A stretch of 64,000 bases of DNA from Rhizobium sp. 18055. Its GTDB lineage: Bacteria > Pseudomonadota > Alphaproteobacteria > Rhizobiales > Rhizobiaceae. Shown piece by piece: positions 45,478-54,091 of this stretch. Position 1 is the first letter of the stretch. Each line of letters begins with the position of its first letter. Location: contig NZ_CACSKD010000020.1 of NCBI RefSeq assembly GCF_902706285.1, positions 1-64,000 of the forward strand. Direction: 5' to 3'. The notes beneath the pieces were generated by a model. That model saw only the letters and a program-made list of their open reading frames with translations. It ran no database searches and had not been told where the DNA came from. The translations under genes were made by a program, and so were the position numbers.

Positions 45478-45924
45478 ATGCAGATACGCTATTTCCTTCC
45501 GATCGCCATCGTCATTGCGCTCACAGGCTGCCAGACGGCGACCGATGGACTGACCAGCAGCGCGGCACCCCCTGATATCACAGGACCGGCCGCGAGCGCG
45601 ATCGCCGGCGACTTGGCCGGCCGCTTCGCCGAGCAGGCAGGTGCGACCACAACACCGATCAGATTGCACAAAGATACTTCGGACTTCGCAGGGGCGCTCG
45701 AAGCGGCGTTGAAGGGCTGGGGCTATTCCGTCGTCACGGACGAAAAACCCGCATCCGCCAAGGATGCTTCCAAGCCGATGGAACTTGCCTATTCGCTCGC
45801 GAGCCTGGACGGCCAGGTGCTGGCGCGTCTTTCGACAGATAATGTCGAACTCGGCCGGGCCTACACGGTCTCCAATGGCATCGCGGTTCCGGCGAGCCCC
45901 CTTTCCCTGATGAAGCGTGACTGA
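45478..45924 (+). CDS. trbH: Conjugal transfer lipoprotein TrbH (VirB7-like)
   Basis: A protein of 148 residues. The N-terminus IAIVIALTGCQTA contains a lipobox with the lipidated Cys at residue 18, so it is an outer-membrane lipoprotein, as expected for TrbH. It lies between trbG and trbI, four bases after trbG. Confidence 0.9.
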   Translation: MQIRYFLPIAIVIALTGCQTATDGLTSSAAPPDITGPAASAIAGDLAGRFAEQAGATTTPIRLHKDTSDFAGALEAALKGWGYSVVTDEKPASAKDASKPMELAYSLASLDGQVLARLSTDNVELGRAYTVSNGIAVPASPLSLMKRD

Positions 45925-45939
45925 CCGAGGAAGAAGATC

Positions 45940-47241
45940 ATGGTTCAATCGCTGCAGCTCGGTAACCCAAACACTTCCGCCGACGAGAGAGGCATGAAGC
46001 GCCTCAACCGCGTCCCACTGTTTGTGGGGATCGGAATCGCAGTCCTGTTTCTTGCCGTTCTGGTCTACGGTTTGTCGTCTCGTGGCCTGCATTTCGGTCA
46101 ACAGGGAGTTCAGGACGGCGGGTCGAACGGGCCAGCCTCCAATTTTGCGGAGCAGATGAAGCGCGGTGTCAAGGACGGCATCATTGGAGACCGACAAGAT
46201 CAGCCAATGTTCCAGCCGACACCCAATCCACCTGCTCAGGCAAGCCCGCAACCGCCGCCGGCGGCTCCGAAGCCTGATCCACGCTCAGCACAACGTCCAC
46301 AGATGGAATCTGAGGAAGAGTGGAACGCACGCATGTTGCGCGAACAGCGGGACCAGATCGCGCACGAGCAGCAACGCCAGCGCATGGCGAGCCTACAGGC
46401 GAAAAATGCGGCTCTGGATTCGCCGCTTAAGGTGGATATCTCCGACGTCGACGCGAAGGGCACGGACGCGGCGTCTTCATCGGCACGTCCATCGACAGCG
46501 GCGCCCGCCGGCGGCGCGTCCGATCTCTATGCCGCAGCTCTGCGGGCGGGTGCCGCCGGACAGGCTGGTGATCAGAACGGCCAGGCTTCGAAGGAAGATT
46601 TCTTCAACAGTGACATCAAAGGCCTTGGATATCTGCCAAACCAGGTCGTGCCACAGCAGTCTCGCTTCGAGCTCAAGCGTGGGTCGGTGATCCCGGCTAC
46701 ACTGATTACCGGTATCAATTCCGACCTGCCTGGGCGGATCACAGCGCAGGTAAGTCAAAACGTCTACGACAGCGCCACCGGACATCTTCTGATTATCCCG
46801 CAGGGAACCAAGCTTTTCGGCCGCTATGACAGCAAGGTTTCCTTCGGCCAGAGCCGCGCACTGGTGGTTTGGACCGACATTATCTTCCCCAATGGATCCA
46901 CCCTCCAGATTGGAGGGATGTCAGGGACGGACTCCGAGGGCTATGGTGGTTTCAAAGACAAGGTAGACAACCATTATCTTCGCACCTTCGGATCGGCGGC
47001 ACTCGTCGCCCTCATCGGGACTGGGATCGACATGGCCGTGCCGCAGAGCTCCACTCTCGCCACGCAGGATACCGCCTCTGACGCCGCGCGACGCAACTTT
47101 GCTGAAACGTTCGGGCGTGCCGCGGAGCAGACGATCTCGAAAAACCTCAATGTTCAACCGACAATCGAGATCAGACCTGGATACCGCTTCAACGTGCTTG
47201 TTGATCAGGACATGATATTTCCGGGCATTTATAGCAACTGA
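45940..47241 (+). CDS. trbI: Conjugal transfer protein TrbI (VirB10 family)
   Basis: A protein of 433 residues with one membrane helix at about 27-46, a long Pro/Gln-rich periplasmic linker (about 90-180) and a C-terminal VirB10 domain (GSVIPATLITGINSDLPGRI near 247, QGTKLFGRYDSKV near 287). It spans inner and outer membranes and senses ATP use. Last gene of the trb operon. Confidence 0.94.
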   Translation: MVQSLQLGNPNTSADERGMKRLNRVPLFVGIGIAVLFLAVLVYGLSSRGLHFGQQGVQDGGSNGPASNFAEQMKRGVKDGIIGDRQDQPMFQPTPNPPAQASPQPPPAAPKPDPRSAQRPQMESEEEWNARMLREQRDQIAHEQQRQRMASLQAKNAALDSPLKVDISDVDAKGTDAASSSARPSTAAPAGGASDLYAAALRAGAAGQAGDQNGQASKEDFFNSDIKGLGYLPNQVVPQQSRFELKRGSVIPATLITGINSDLPGRITAQVSQNVYDSATGHLLIIPQGTKLFGRYDSKVSFGQSRALVVWTDIIFPNGSTLQIGGMSGTDSEGYGGFKDKVDNHYLRTFGSAALVALIGTGIDMAVPQSSTLATQDTASDAARRNFAETFGRAAEQTISKNLNVQPTIEIRPGYRFNVLVDQDMIFPGIYSN

Positions 47242-47295
47242 GCCATGAGCCTAGAAAGGAGATGAAAACTCGCTCTGCCATCACCTCACGGCCGG

Positions 47296-47313
47296 CGCTG
47301 CAAAACTGCAGTG
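47296..47313. promoter_or_regulatory. Degenerate tra-box-like site before traM
   Basis: The site CGCTGCAAAACTGCAGTG keeps TGCA...TGCA at tra-box spacing but departs from the GTGCA...TGCAC core of the two good boxes. It lies 124 bases before traM, which in Ti plasmids is also TraR-activated. Confidence 0.35.
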
Positions 47314-47436
47314 GAAGACTCGTCTGGCTCTCGATAGTATAAGCCTTAAGGCACCCACGCGCTGTGTCGCTCTACTGGCGGCTGGGCAAACCTCCAGGTG
47401 TACAGTGGGAGCCAAGCGTAGACTTTGAGAGAAGAG

Positions 47437-47736
47437 ATGAGCGGCGACAGAAATATCACGACCAAAGATGTTGACCTTCGGCCAGTTGTCGGACTGCTCT
47501 CTGACGAGTCTGAGCAAACTATCGAGATCTTGACGATCGGCGCAATCAAAAAGCACCGCAAGCTGGTCGATCGCGCCGAACGAATGTTTCAAGATGTCCA
47601 GGCAAATGAGAGAACAAAACAGCTAGAGCCGAGTGCTGCCTACATCGGCTATCTAGATGCAACCATTGAAATGCATGCCCAAATGTCTGCTCTCACGACG
47701 CTTCTTAGCATCCTGGGCAGGACCCCGAAAGTCTGA
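47437..47736 (+). CDS. traM: TraM, antiactivator of TraR
   Basis: A protein of 99 residues with the TraM pattern: VDLRPVVGL near 15, EILTIGAIKKHRKLVDRAE near 33-51, and the highly conserved C-terminus EMHAQMSALTTLLSILG. TraM is a small helical dimer that sequesters TraR and sets the quorum threshold. The ATG at 47437 follows GAGAGAAGAG. It converges on traR: the stops are adjacent at 47736 and 47737. Confidence 0.9.
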   Translation: MSGDRNITTKDVDLRPVVGLLSDESEQTIEILTIGAIKKHRKLVDRAERMFQDVQANERTKQLEPSAAYIGYLDATIEMHAQMSALTTLLSILGRTPKV

Positions 47737-48441
47737 TCAGATAAGACCACGCCGAATTGCTTGAGCGACAAGCTGGGTGTTGTTGCAAAGGTCGTAACGG
47801 CGCCTTGCTTCGGCGAGCGCAATACGAACGGTGTTATATTTAACCTGCTCGATGTCAGCCGTGTCTTCCACGGTTTTGCCGAGTGAAAGCCACCGTGTGT
47901 ATGTTCCCTCTTTGGGAGTGAGGTAGAACGGCTCCTGGGGCGTCGAAGCTATCTTCAAATGCTCGATATGTGCATGAAGCTGTCCAACTGCAGAGGACGC
48001 AACGATCGGATCAATTTCTTCTTGGACTGTCAAAACCGGCATTGCTGAGACAAAGCTCAGCATCGAAATGGCGCCGTTAGCAATAGCAATTGGGAAAGTT
48101 ATCCCTGAGCGGATCTCGTAGTGAGACGCGGTTTCGTAAAAGCTACTGTCTCCGTCAGTCATTTGGTCTACTTGTAGAGCGCCAGACCAAATAAAAGCAC
48201 GGCATAACTGCTGGGCTCGTCTCAGAATAGGATTTTGCCGGCTCAAAGCGTAAGTTTTGCTTCGCTTTATCCATTCGGGATCAAGATTTGAGATCATGTA
48301 AAAGTCGCCCGGTACTGGCTTGACATAGCCGTAACCGAGAAATCCGAATTGCTCGGCTAAATTTTCTAGCGCGCGTCCCAATGATGATGCGTCGTGCGCG
48401 ACTGCGCTGATTTCTAAAAGCCCCAATATGAGTTGCTTCAT
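47737..48441 (-). CDS. traR: TraR, LuxR-family quorum regulator with an unusual ligand pocket
   Basis: A protein of 234 residues, the same length as Ti-plasmid TraR and collinear with it. The DNA-binding half keeps the pattern YLTPKEGTYTRWLSLGKT and ends RRGLI. In the signal-binding half, Trp57, Pro71, Trp85 and Gly113 are kept, but Asp70 is Asn, Tyr61 is Ser and, in the DNA-binding half, Leu182 is Thr. Asp70 contacts the acyl-homoserine-lactone amide in known structures. The ATG at 48441 follows GGAGAG; the frame from 48471 is too long. It likely governs the tra boxes, with TraM as antagonist. Confidence 0.9.
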   Translation of the reverse strand: MKQLILGLLEISAVAHDASSLGRALENLAEQFGFLGYGYVKPVPGDFYMISNLDPEWIKRSKTYALSRQNPILRRAQQLCRAFIWSGALQVDQMTDGDSSFYETASHYEIRSGITFPIAIANGAISMLSFVSAMPVLTVQEEIDPIVASSAVGQLHAHIEHLKIASTPQEPFYLTPKEGTYTRWLSLGKTVEDTADIEQVKYNTVRIALAEARRRYDLCNNTQLVAQAIRRGLI

Positions 48442-48702
48442 CCAAATCTCTCCGTTTCCGTCCTGCCTCATCGGGCAGGGCGGCCTCCGGTAGCGTTGTC
48501 GGCAAGCCCAACGCAGACCAGTGGCTGACGTCCCACTTTTAGGCTGCGCACGACACGGTCACCCGTGCGCAGCCTTGGATTGCTTTCGTGATCGACGATT
48601 GCGCGCACTCAATTTGCAGTTCCCCGAAGACAGTCTTCGTTAACCGCCGATTGCGTGATTTGGCACGATGTAATATGAAGTGCCGCGAAACGAAACGAAA
48701 TA
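48442..48702. other. traR-rcgA divergent promoter region
   Basis: 261 bases between the two divergent starts. No gene, and no tra-box match was seen. The region should hold the traR and rcgA promoters. Confidence 0.5.
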
Positions 48703-50310
48703 TTGGCTGGTAACTGGTTGTTTCAGAACGGAAAATTATTTCTATCGCCACCTAATGACGGCAGTGATTGGAAGGAACTATTCGCAAAAGCAGCCGCGGT
48801 TGGTGCGGGTAGGCCTTTGGGCGACGACGGTTTTCCGTCTGGTCCTTGGACTCCTGAGTCGCTCACAGAGGCGATTTCACAACTCGACTCGAACCGAGCA
48901 GGGGTTGATCTGCGAACAGTCCAACTTTGGTTTCAGGACAATGACAGGGGGATTAGTGCCAACAATATCCGCTGGCTAGCGCGGGTCTTCGGGTGCGACG
49001 ATCCTGGGGCAACAAGTGCGTGGCAGGTCGAGTTGAGCTCGGCACAGGGCCGGCTTTTGACCAAAAGGCGCGAAGCGAAAAGGGCGGAAAGCAGCCCTGA
49101 ACAAGATACTTTCGAGAGACCTGGGGATGTCGAAATCGATGACGAGGCCGACGCCAAGGTCACACCAGATGCCGAACCCACCCGCAAAAAGCGGTCTTGG
49201 AGCTTGGCGCGAGGGTCGGAGTCATTCTACAGCAATGGCTCGCCGTTGAATTTGCCTGCTTTTGTGTTCGCAGGCGCCTCCGCTCTCGGTTTCCTTTCCT
49301 ATATCCTGGGAATCCATGACGATGTCTATGTCCGTGGGGATAACGTTTCGAAGCAGGTCGGGTTTCTCTGGGCGCCCAATTGGACCTTTCTTTTCATGGT
49401 TCTGTTGCCGCTTTTTTTTGTGCTGGTGATAGAGCTTCTCGCTTACTGGAAGATGGAAGGGCGCTTAAAGCTCTCGACGGCCGACGACGATAAGTGGAAA
49501 AGTGACGCCGCCTGGGAGCGCAACGTGCAGGCCTCGTCCTCTTCCTATTGGGCGGTCTTTATCATTTGCATATTGTTCGCCGGAATATTCCAATGGATCG
49601 GTGTTTGCTTGATTCCACTGTTAAAAGGCGGGGCCGACTACGCGACAAGCTGGGGTACGCTGGCAATTGTCCGGCCCGACCTCATCTCGGTCCCAGCATC
49701 GATCGCGTTCACAGCGCTGGCATACCTTTATATGTGCGTTTGCTTCTTTCTGTTTTTCGCAGGCCTTATTCTGCTCCACACGATTATCCATGATCTGAGG
49801 AAAATAGACGCAGAAGCCAAGTTGCTCGGGAGAGATACGTATCGAGGCGAACTCCATGAACTGCGATTCAGGCTGTTGCGCGGGGTATTTCGTTGCACGA
49901 TTGTCGGCATTCTCGTCGCGTTGTGCATGAAGGCTCAAAGCGCATATCTTACGTCAAACGCACGAGACATCGTGGCTTGGTTGTCAGATGATATGAAATT
50001 GGCGTTGGCTGGTCGTGAAGCCGTTGGCAACGCGTTCCACTACCGTATGCCTACACACTATAGCAGCCTACTGTTGGCTGTTTCGACCATCGTGGTTTTT
50101 CTTTATGGTTCGATGTGTTTGCGCGGAGTAGGGACTTGGCTTCATCCGGCTGTTTGGAAAATGTCAGCAATCGTCGCAACTGTTTTTGCCAGCTATCTGC
50201 TGGTGGATGCTTTCGTGGGATCTTCATTCGTTTTATGCGTTGGTTTGCTAGCCAGCGTGTACGGCCTGGTTCACCCTGGGCTAGGGCGTCAGAGTAGGAA
50301 GCAGTCATAG
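48703..50310 (+). CDS. rcgA: RcgA-like multi-spanning membrane protein with N-terminal DNA-binding-like domain
   Basis: A protein of 535 residues. The first 115 residues include LRTVQLWFQDNDRGISANNI and NIRWLARVFGCDDP, resembling a helix-turn-helix domain. A charged linker and then about eight membrane helices follow (from residue 185 to the end). The only in-frame start is a TTG at 48703 with no clear ribosome site; a stop lies nine codons upstream. Proteins of this layout next to an alpha/beta hydrolase near traR are called RcgA (putative transporter) in rhizobial plasmid annotation, recalled rather than checked. Its stop overlaps the next start (TAGTG). A role in handling the quorum signal is inferred from position. 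Confidence 0.5.
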   Translation: MAGNWLFQNGKLFLSPPNDGSDWKELFAKAAAVGAGRPLGDDGFPSGPWTPESLTEAISQLDSNRAGVDLRTVQLWFQDNDRGISANNIRWLARVFGCDDPGATSAWQVELSSAQGRLLTKRREAKRAESSPEQDTFERPGDVEIDDEADAKVTPDAEPTRKKRSWSLARGSESFYSNGSPLNLPAFVFAGASALGFLSYILGIHDDVYVRGDNVSKQVGFLWAPNWTFLFMVLLPLFFVLVIELLAYWKMEGRLKLSTADDDKWKSDAAWERNVQASSSSYWAVFIICILFAGIFQWIGVCLIPLLKGGADYATSWGTLAIVRPDLISVPASIAFTALAYLYMCVCFFLFFAGLILLHTIIHDLRKIDAEAKLLGRDTYRGELHELRFRLLRGVFRCTIVGILVALCMKAQSAYLTSNARDIVAWLSDDMKLALAGREAVGNAFHYRMPTHYSSLLLAVSTIVVFLYGSMCLRGVGTWLHPAVWKMSAIVATVFASYLLVDAFVGSSFVLCVGLLASVYGLVHPGLGRQSRKQS

Positions 50311-51305
50311 TGTATTTTAGCTGGCTTGATCAGTGGGACGAGCATCGCGCACAGCGTGGTGAGGAAGGCAAGGAAACCACAGGTTTCATCCTTGATGCAG
50401 AGCGTGCCTTCCCAGGTGAGAACACGGAGGGTCTGCGTGAATTTTGTGCCCGCGCAGATCGGGCTTTGACCGATCCGGGCTTTTTTGCCGAACCGACAGG
50501 CTGCGACCAAAGCTTCGAGATGCGCGATCATTGGGTTAAATTCCCATCCGATATCCAGACTGATGTCCCAGAGAACAACATCGTTTGGGCTAAAGTCACT
50601 GGAAACGGGTCATTCGATAAGGCGCTGGTGGTTTTTCATCATTGGAATGCCCGGACTCGAAACCCGCGGATTGCCAGTTTCTTTTCGAAGCGCGGAATTA
50701 GGGTCTTTGAAATTGCAATGCCTTACCATTTCGAACGTGGCCGGGTTGGCTCAGTTCACGCCGATTACATGCTCAGCGCAAATCTCGGTCGGACGATGGA
50801 AGCGGTGAAACAGGCTGTCTCTGATGGACGAAAATTGATCCGGTGGCTGAAAGGCGAGGGCTACAAGGAAATTTCGGTCCTCGGCATGAGCCTTGGCGCC
50901 TGGGTAGCAGGACTGACTGCAGCTCACGATGAGATGGTGGCTAAAGCTTCGCTGTTCCTGGCGGGTGGAAGCCTTGCCGATATGGTCTGGACAGGCCGCG
51001 CTACACGCTCGATACGGCTGAGCCTTGAGCCGGAAATTCATTTAACGGATCTCAAAAAAGCGTGGGCTCCGCTCAATCTCGAGAACTACGTGCGCCGACT
51101 GGCTCGACCTGGCCTCGATGTTCAACTCATTCTAGCAAGGAGAGACACCGTTGTATTGCCGGAGATTTCAGAAGGTCTGATACGAGGTCTGAGAGACGCA
51201 GGCGGACAGCCACAAGTTCTGCGAATAAACTGCGGCCACTACTCCCTCGGAAAGTTGCCCTACATCATCTTTGCCGGGTTGACGGCGAGACGATTTCTAT
51301 CGTGA
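50310..51305 (+). CDS. rcgR: Alpha/beta hydrolase, RcgR-like putative quorum lactone hydrolase
   Basis: A protein of 331 residues. LGMSLGAW near 192-199 is the nucleophile elbow (Gly-x-Ser-x-Gly), and GHYSLGKLPY near 311 carries the catalytic His. The hydrolase fold fits lactone or ester substrates. It starts at a GTG overlapping the rcgA stop by one base, so the two are translationally coupled. The name is a recalled family name for hydrolases beside traR-traM. Breakdown of an acyl-homoserine lactone is the natural guess but is not shown by the sequence. Confidence 0.5.
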   Translation: MYFSWLDQWDEHRAQRGEEGKETTGFILDAERAFPGENTEGLREFCARADRALTDPGFFAEPTGCDQSFEMRDHWVKFPSDIQTDVPENNIVWAKVTGNGSFDKALVVFHHWNARTRNPRIASFFSKRGIRVFEIAMPYHFERGRVGSVHADYMLSANLGRTMEAVKQAVSDGRKLIRWLKGEGYKEISVLGMSLGAWVAGLTAAHDEMVAKASLFLAGGSLADMVWTGRATRSIRLSLEPEIHLTDLKKAWAPLNLENYVRRLARPGLDVQLILARRDTVVLPEISEGLIRGLRDAGGQPQVLRINCGHYSLGKLPYIIFAGLTARRFLS

Positions 51306-51409
51306 ATTAGAGCGGCAAGCTTCGGTCTTGCAAATCCTCCTTCCGTGTACTATTTTCTAATCAGAGCAACGCTCCGGGGTCAGCGCTAGGCGCTGGCCGA
51401 AATGAATTG

Positions 51410-51430
51410 AGGTCCGTAAGGACCTTTTTT
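51410..51430 (+). terminator. Rho-independent terminator after rcgR
   Basis: AGGTCC at 51410-51415 and GGACCT at 51420-51425 form a six-pair stem with a GTAA loop, then six T. It separates the plus-strand rcgAR unit from the convergent DUF3800 gene, whose stop falls at 51430. Confidence 0.75.
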
Positions 51431-52236
51431 CATTTAAAGCAGCTGTATTTGATGCCGAGGTTAGGACGATCTTCCTCGGGCAGATGAGCGTCTATCAGTT
51501 TGCCCGCTTTCATCAGATCAACATAGGGCTTGTAGGTGGGATCATATCCGCCCTTGGCCATGGGATACAACATCAGGTCAGCGACTTGCATCATCGCTGC
51601 TTCCTTTGTCCGGCGCTTAGGCTCGCCTCTCACGATCCGCCGAAACTCCCCGGGGGAAAGGGCGCCGTAGACGTTGGCGCCTTCGCCGGCAAAGGGCATC
51701 CCGTCGGCCTTGAGCGCCTTGGTATAGGAAATTAGATCGCGATCTTCGTGCTTGCCACTTGCCTCGAAAAAGACCCGGAGCGTACGGCCGCGGCTATCGG
51801 CGAACTTTGCAGCCCGCTCGATGAGTATCGAGTACGCGGTTTTGCTCATCAGCCATAGCCGCTCTTTGTATAGCTCTCGATACCGTAGGACATATCCCGG
51901 CCGATCGATAACCGCCGCAATTCCTATCACGGGAAGCGCGAGGATGAATGCGTCGAGCTCCGGAAAGAAAATCCGCGCTTTCTCGGGGTTCCTGAGCCAG
52001 CCGAAGTCTCCGCGCCCGCCACGGATTTTGTGCGAGTGAAGAGGGTAGGTTATCCCGTGCTCGGCGCAGAATGCGGCGTGCCGCGCTTTGAGCTCGTCGA
52101 CATCTTCTTGCCTGATCAGAAACCCGCCCAAGCCGAAGCAGTCCATTCCGTCCTTGCGCTCTTGGGGGAGTTCATGATCCGGGTCCCTACTGCCCGTATC
52201 GTCAATGAAAAGGTGATATTCAGGAACTGAGGTCAT
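51430..52236 (-). CDS. DUF3800 domain protein
   Basis: A protein of 268 residues. LFIDDTGS near 9-16 and the C-terminal VADLMLYPMA near 227 are the two ends of the DUF3800 family, thought to have an RNase H-like fold with Asp residues at the active site. The family is often carried on mobile DNA and near defence genes; no reaction is established here. It is last in the leftward traA-F-B-H direction, 59 bases after traH, so it may be co-transcribed with transfer genes. Confidence 0.8.
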   Translation of the reverse strand: MTSVPEYHLFIDDTGSRDPDHELPQERKDGMDCFGLGGFLIRQEDVDELKARHAAFCAEHGITYPLHSHKIRGGRGDFGWLRNPEKARIFFPELDAFILALPVIGIAAVIDRPGYVLRYRELYKERLWLMSKTAYSILIERAAKFADSRGRTLRVFFEASGKHEDRDLISYTKALKADGMPFAGEGANVYGALSPGEFRRIVRGEPKRRTKEAAMMQVADLMLYPMAKGGYDPTYKPYVDLMKAGKLIDAHLPEEDRPNLGIKYSCFK

Positions 52237-52295
52237 TGTCGACCAGTCTATCCGACAGAAGCGCGGAAAGCCACGTCTTCGCTCCCTCGATCCGG

Positions 52296-52913
52296 TTATT
52301 TCTGGCCGCCGATCCGGGACAAATCGATCCTGATGTCGGCGTCTGCAGCCGTCTCCGGTTCGCCCGATTGCGGAGCCACTCCTTCGTCCGGTGTGAGGTT
52401 CGTTGGACCTGTAGCAGGCTTCGCGTCACCTGCACTCTTCCCGAAGAAGATCGGACCACCAGGGTCTTCGGCACTGAATACGTTGTCGCCTTCAAAAGTA
52501 CCCGTTTTCCAGGCGTAGATCGTATCGTCGAGCATCTGTGGGAGAAGCTCTTTATTCGTCGGGCGGCCGTACCACTTGGTCACGATCCGGGCGACCTTCG
52601 CGAAGATGCCGGTGCCGGTCCGCAAATTTTCACAGGCCTCGAACATGCCCGATCGAAGTTGCGAGACATCAGTGACGCCCACTCCCGCCGGAAATTGTGT
52701 GATTCCGACGCGCACGACCGCTTGACCGACATAGGTTCGCACCACATCGAGCGCTTCGTCGGCCGATTGGGGTTTCGGAATGAGGACCACACGACCATCC
52801 GACTTTACCGAAACGGCAAGGGGGTCTTCCGCGCCGGCCTCTATAACGAACCGCTCAACGATAGCGGGGGCAAGGTTCGGGTTTGCGCATTTGGCTATGA
52901 ATGCGGCATCCAT
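52296..52913 (-). CDS. traH: Conjugal transfer protein TraH
   Basis: A protein of 205 residues matching Ti-plasmid TraH: MDAAFIAKCANPNLAPAIVE at the start and VGQAVVRVGITQFPAGVGV near 63-80. The C-terminal 50 residues are low-complexity and acidic. The role is not well defined: it is dispensable in some systems. The ATG at 52913 follows TGGAGA; it overlaps the traB stop by 19 bases. Last canonical gene of traAFBH. Confidence 0.9.
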   Translation of the reverse strand: MDAAFIAKCANPNLAPAIVERFVIEAGAEDPLAVSVKSDGRVVLIPKPQSADEALDVVRTYVGQAVVRVGITQFPAGVGVTDVSQLRSGMFEACENLRTGTGIFAKVARIVTKWYGRPTNKELLPQMLDDTIYAWKTGTFEGDNVFSAEDPGGPIFFGKSAGDAKPATGPTNLTPDEGVAPQSGEPETAADADIRIDLSRIGGQK

Positions 52914-54091
52914 TGTGTTTCTCCAGGTGAGGTGTTGAAGGACGTCACGAGTGGTTTGCCGAATAGCCGAGCCCAAGCCTGAGTGCTGACCTGTTGAATC
53001 GCGACGATACTAGTATCTTTGGTCCACCAGCCGTTTCCAACAGCCAGGACCAAGCCTGGGTCATGCAGCATCGATTGCAGGAACGGCCAGACGATAAGTT
53101 GTTCGTAGCAAATCAGGGGCGCGATCTTCTTCCCGGCTATTTCGACAACAGGGTTCGCGAAGAAATGTGCGCGCGCGCCACCATTCTCGCCGGCAAAACG
53201 GCGCCACGGCTGCCACATTGCACCTGGAACCGGCATTCGCTCGCGGTAGACTACCTCGGCGCGCTGGCCTGTGATCCGGACGAGAACGTTGTCGTATCCG
53301 GTTTCGTTGACGACGGCGGCTCCAGCGATAACCGTCATGCGGCCCTTCATAGCATTGGCCTGCCACAGGGTCGCGACGGTTGTCGTCCAAAAGCCAAGAG
53401 CGCTTTCCGGCAAGATGACGATCCGGTTCTGGACCTCGCTTCGAACGATCGTTGCAAGAAGATCACGCTGATAGGCGAGTCCTGCGTCGCGGCCCATTCT
53501 GGCCCCCAATTGGAGGTCCACTCCCTGCCATTCACGCCCTATCTGAGGCTGCGTCCAGAATGCGGCGGACCAAAGCCAGCAGCCTGCGAAGGTGAGGGCT
53601 GCAGCCGGCCAATACCGCGTCGCCATGACCGAAAGGCCGGCTGCCATTCCTATCAGCCCCACCCAACCCCAGCCGGCAAAGACGACGCCTGCAGCGGTGA
53701 TCGGATGAGCCCAGCCGAGAATGCCGAATGGTGGCAAAGCCATGAGGATCATAGCGATGAGATAGGCCAGGCCGCTTCGGAGACCTTGTCGATCCGTCCA
53801 GAGCACAGAGTGGACGAAGACGAAGCCGCTCGACGCCACCAGCCACAAGAGCAATCCTGGCCAAATATCGGATTGGTAGAAGGCCGCCACACCCAACGGC
53901 AATCCCCGCGAAGCTGCCAGAAAATATGCCCCGGACGCGAGCGCTGCTGAAGCTCGACCTGGCGCGCGTGACCACAGATAGGGGAAGGCCACTGAAGCCG
54001 GCAGAAGGAGCAGATAACCACTCCATCCAATCCAGCCGCTTGCCGCCCCTGCGCCGACGATGATCGCACTCTTCCACCGATCATGGCCCAT
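52895..54091 (-). CDS. traB: Conjugal transfer protein TraB
   Basis: A protein of 398 residues. Its N-terminal half has about six membrane helices and the C-terminal half a nitrilase-like/apolipoprotein N-acyltransferase-like domain (RIVILPESALG near 223 and APLICYEQL near 328, which carry a Glu and a Cys). In Ti plasmids TraB assists pilus maturation with TraF. It overlaps traF by 11 bases. Confidence 0.9.
   Translation of the reverse strand: MGHDRWKSAIIVGAGAASGWIGWSGYLLLLPASVAFPYLWSRAPGRASAALASGAYFLAASRGLPLGVAAFYQSDIWPGLLLWLVASSGFVFVHSVLWTDRQGLRSGLAYLIAMILMALPPFGILGWAHPITAAGVVFAGWGWVGLIGMAAGLSVMATRYWPAAALTFAGCWLWSAAFWTQPQIGREWQGVDLQLGARMGRDAGLAYQRDLLATIVRSEVQNRIVILPESALGFWTTTVATLWQANAMKGRMTVIAGAAVVNETGYDNVLVRITGQRAEVVYRERMPVPGAMWQPWRRFAGENGGARAHFFANPVVEIAGKKIAPLICYEQLIVWPFLQSMLHDPGLVLAVGNGWWTKDTSIVAIQQVSTQAWARLFGKPLVTSFNTSPGETQWMPHS

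Noticed and set aside
45205..46251. Minus-strand open frame of 348 codons opposite trbG, trbH and trbI
   Set aside because: Shadow of three real genes that form a contiguous operon on the plus strand.
52236..53950. Plus-strand open frames opposite traH and traB
   Set aside because: Antisense to two recognised transfer genes; translations are not homologous to anything recognisable.
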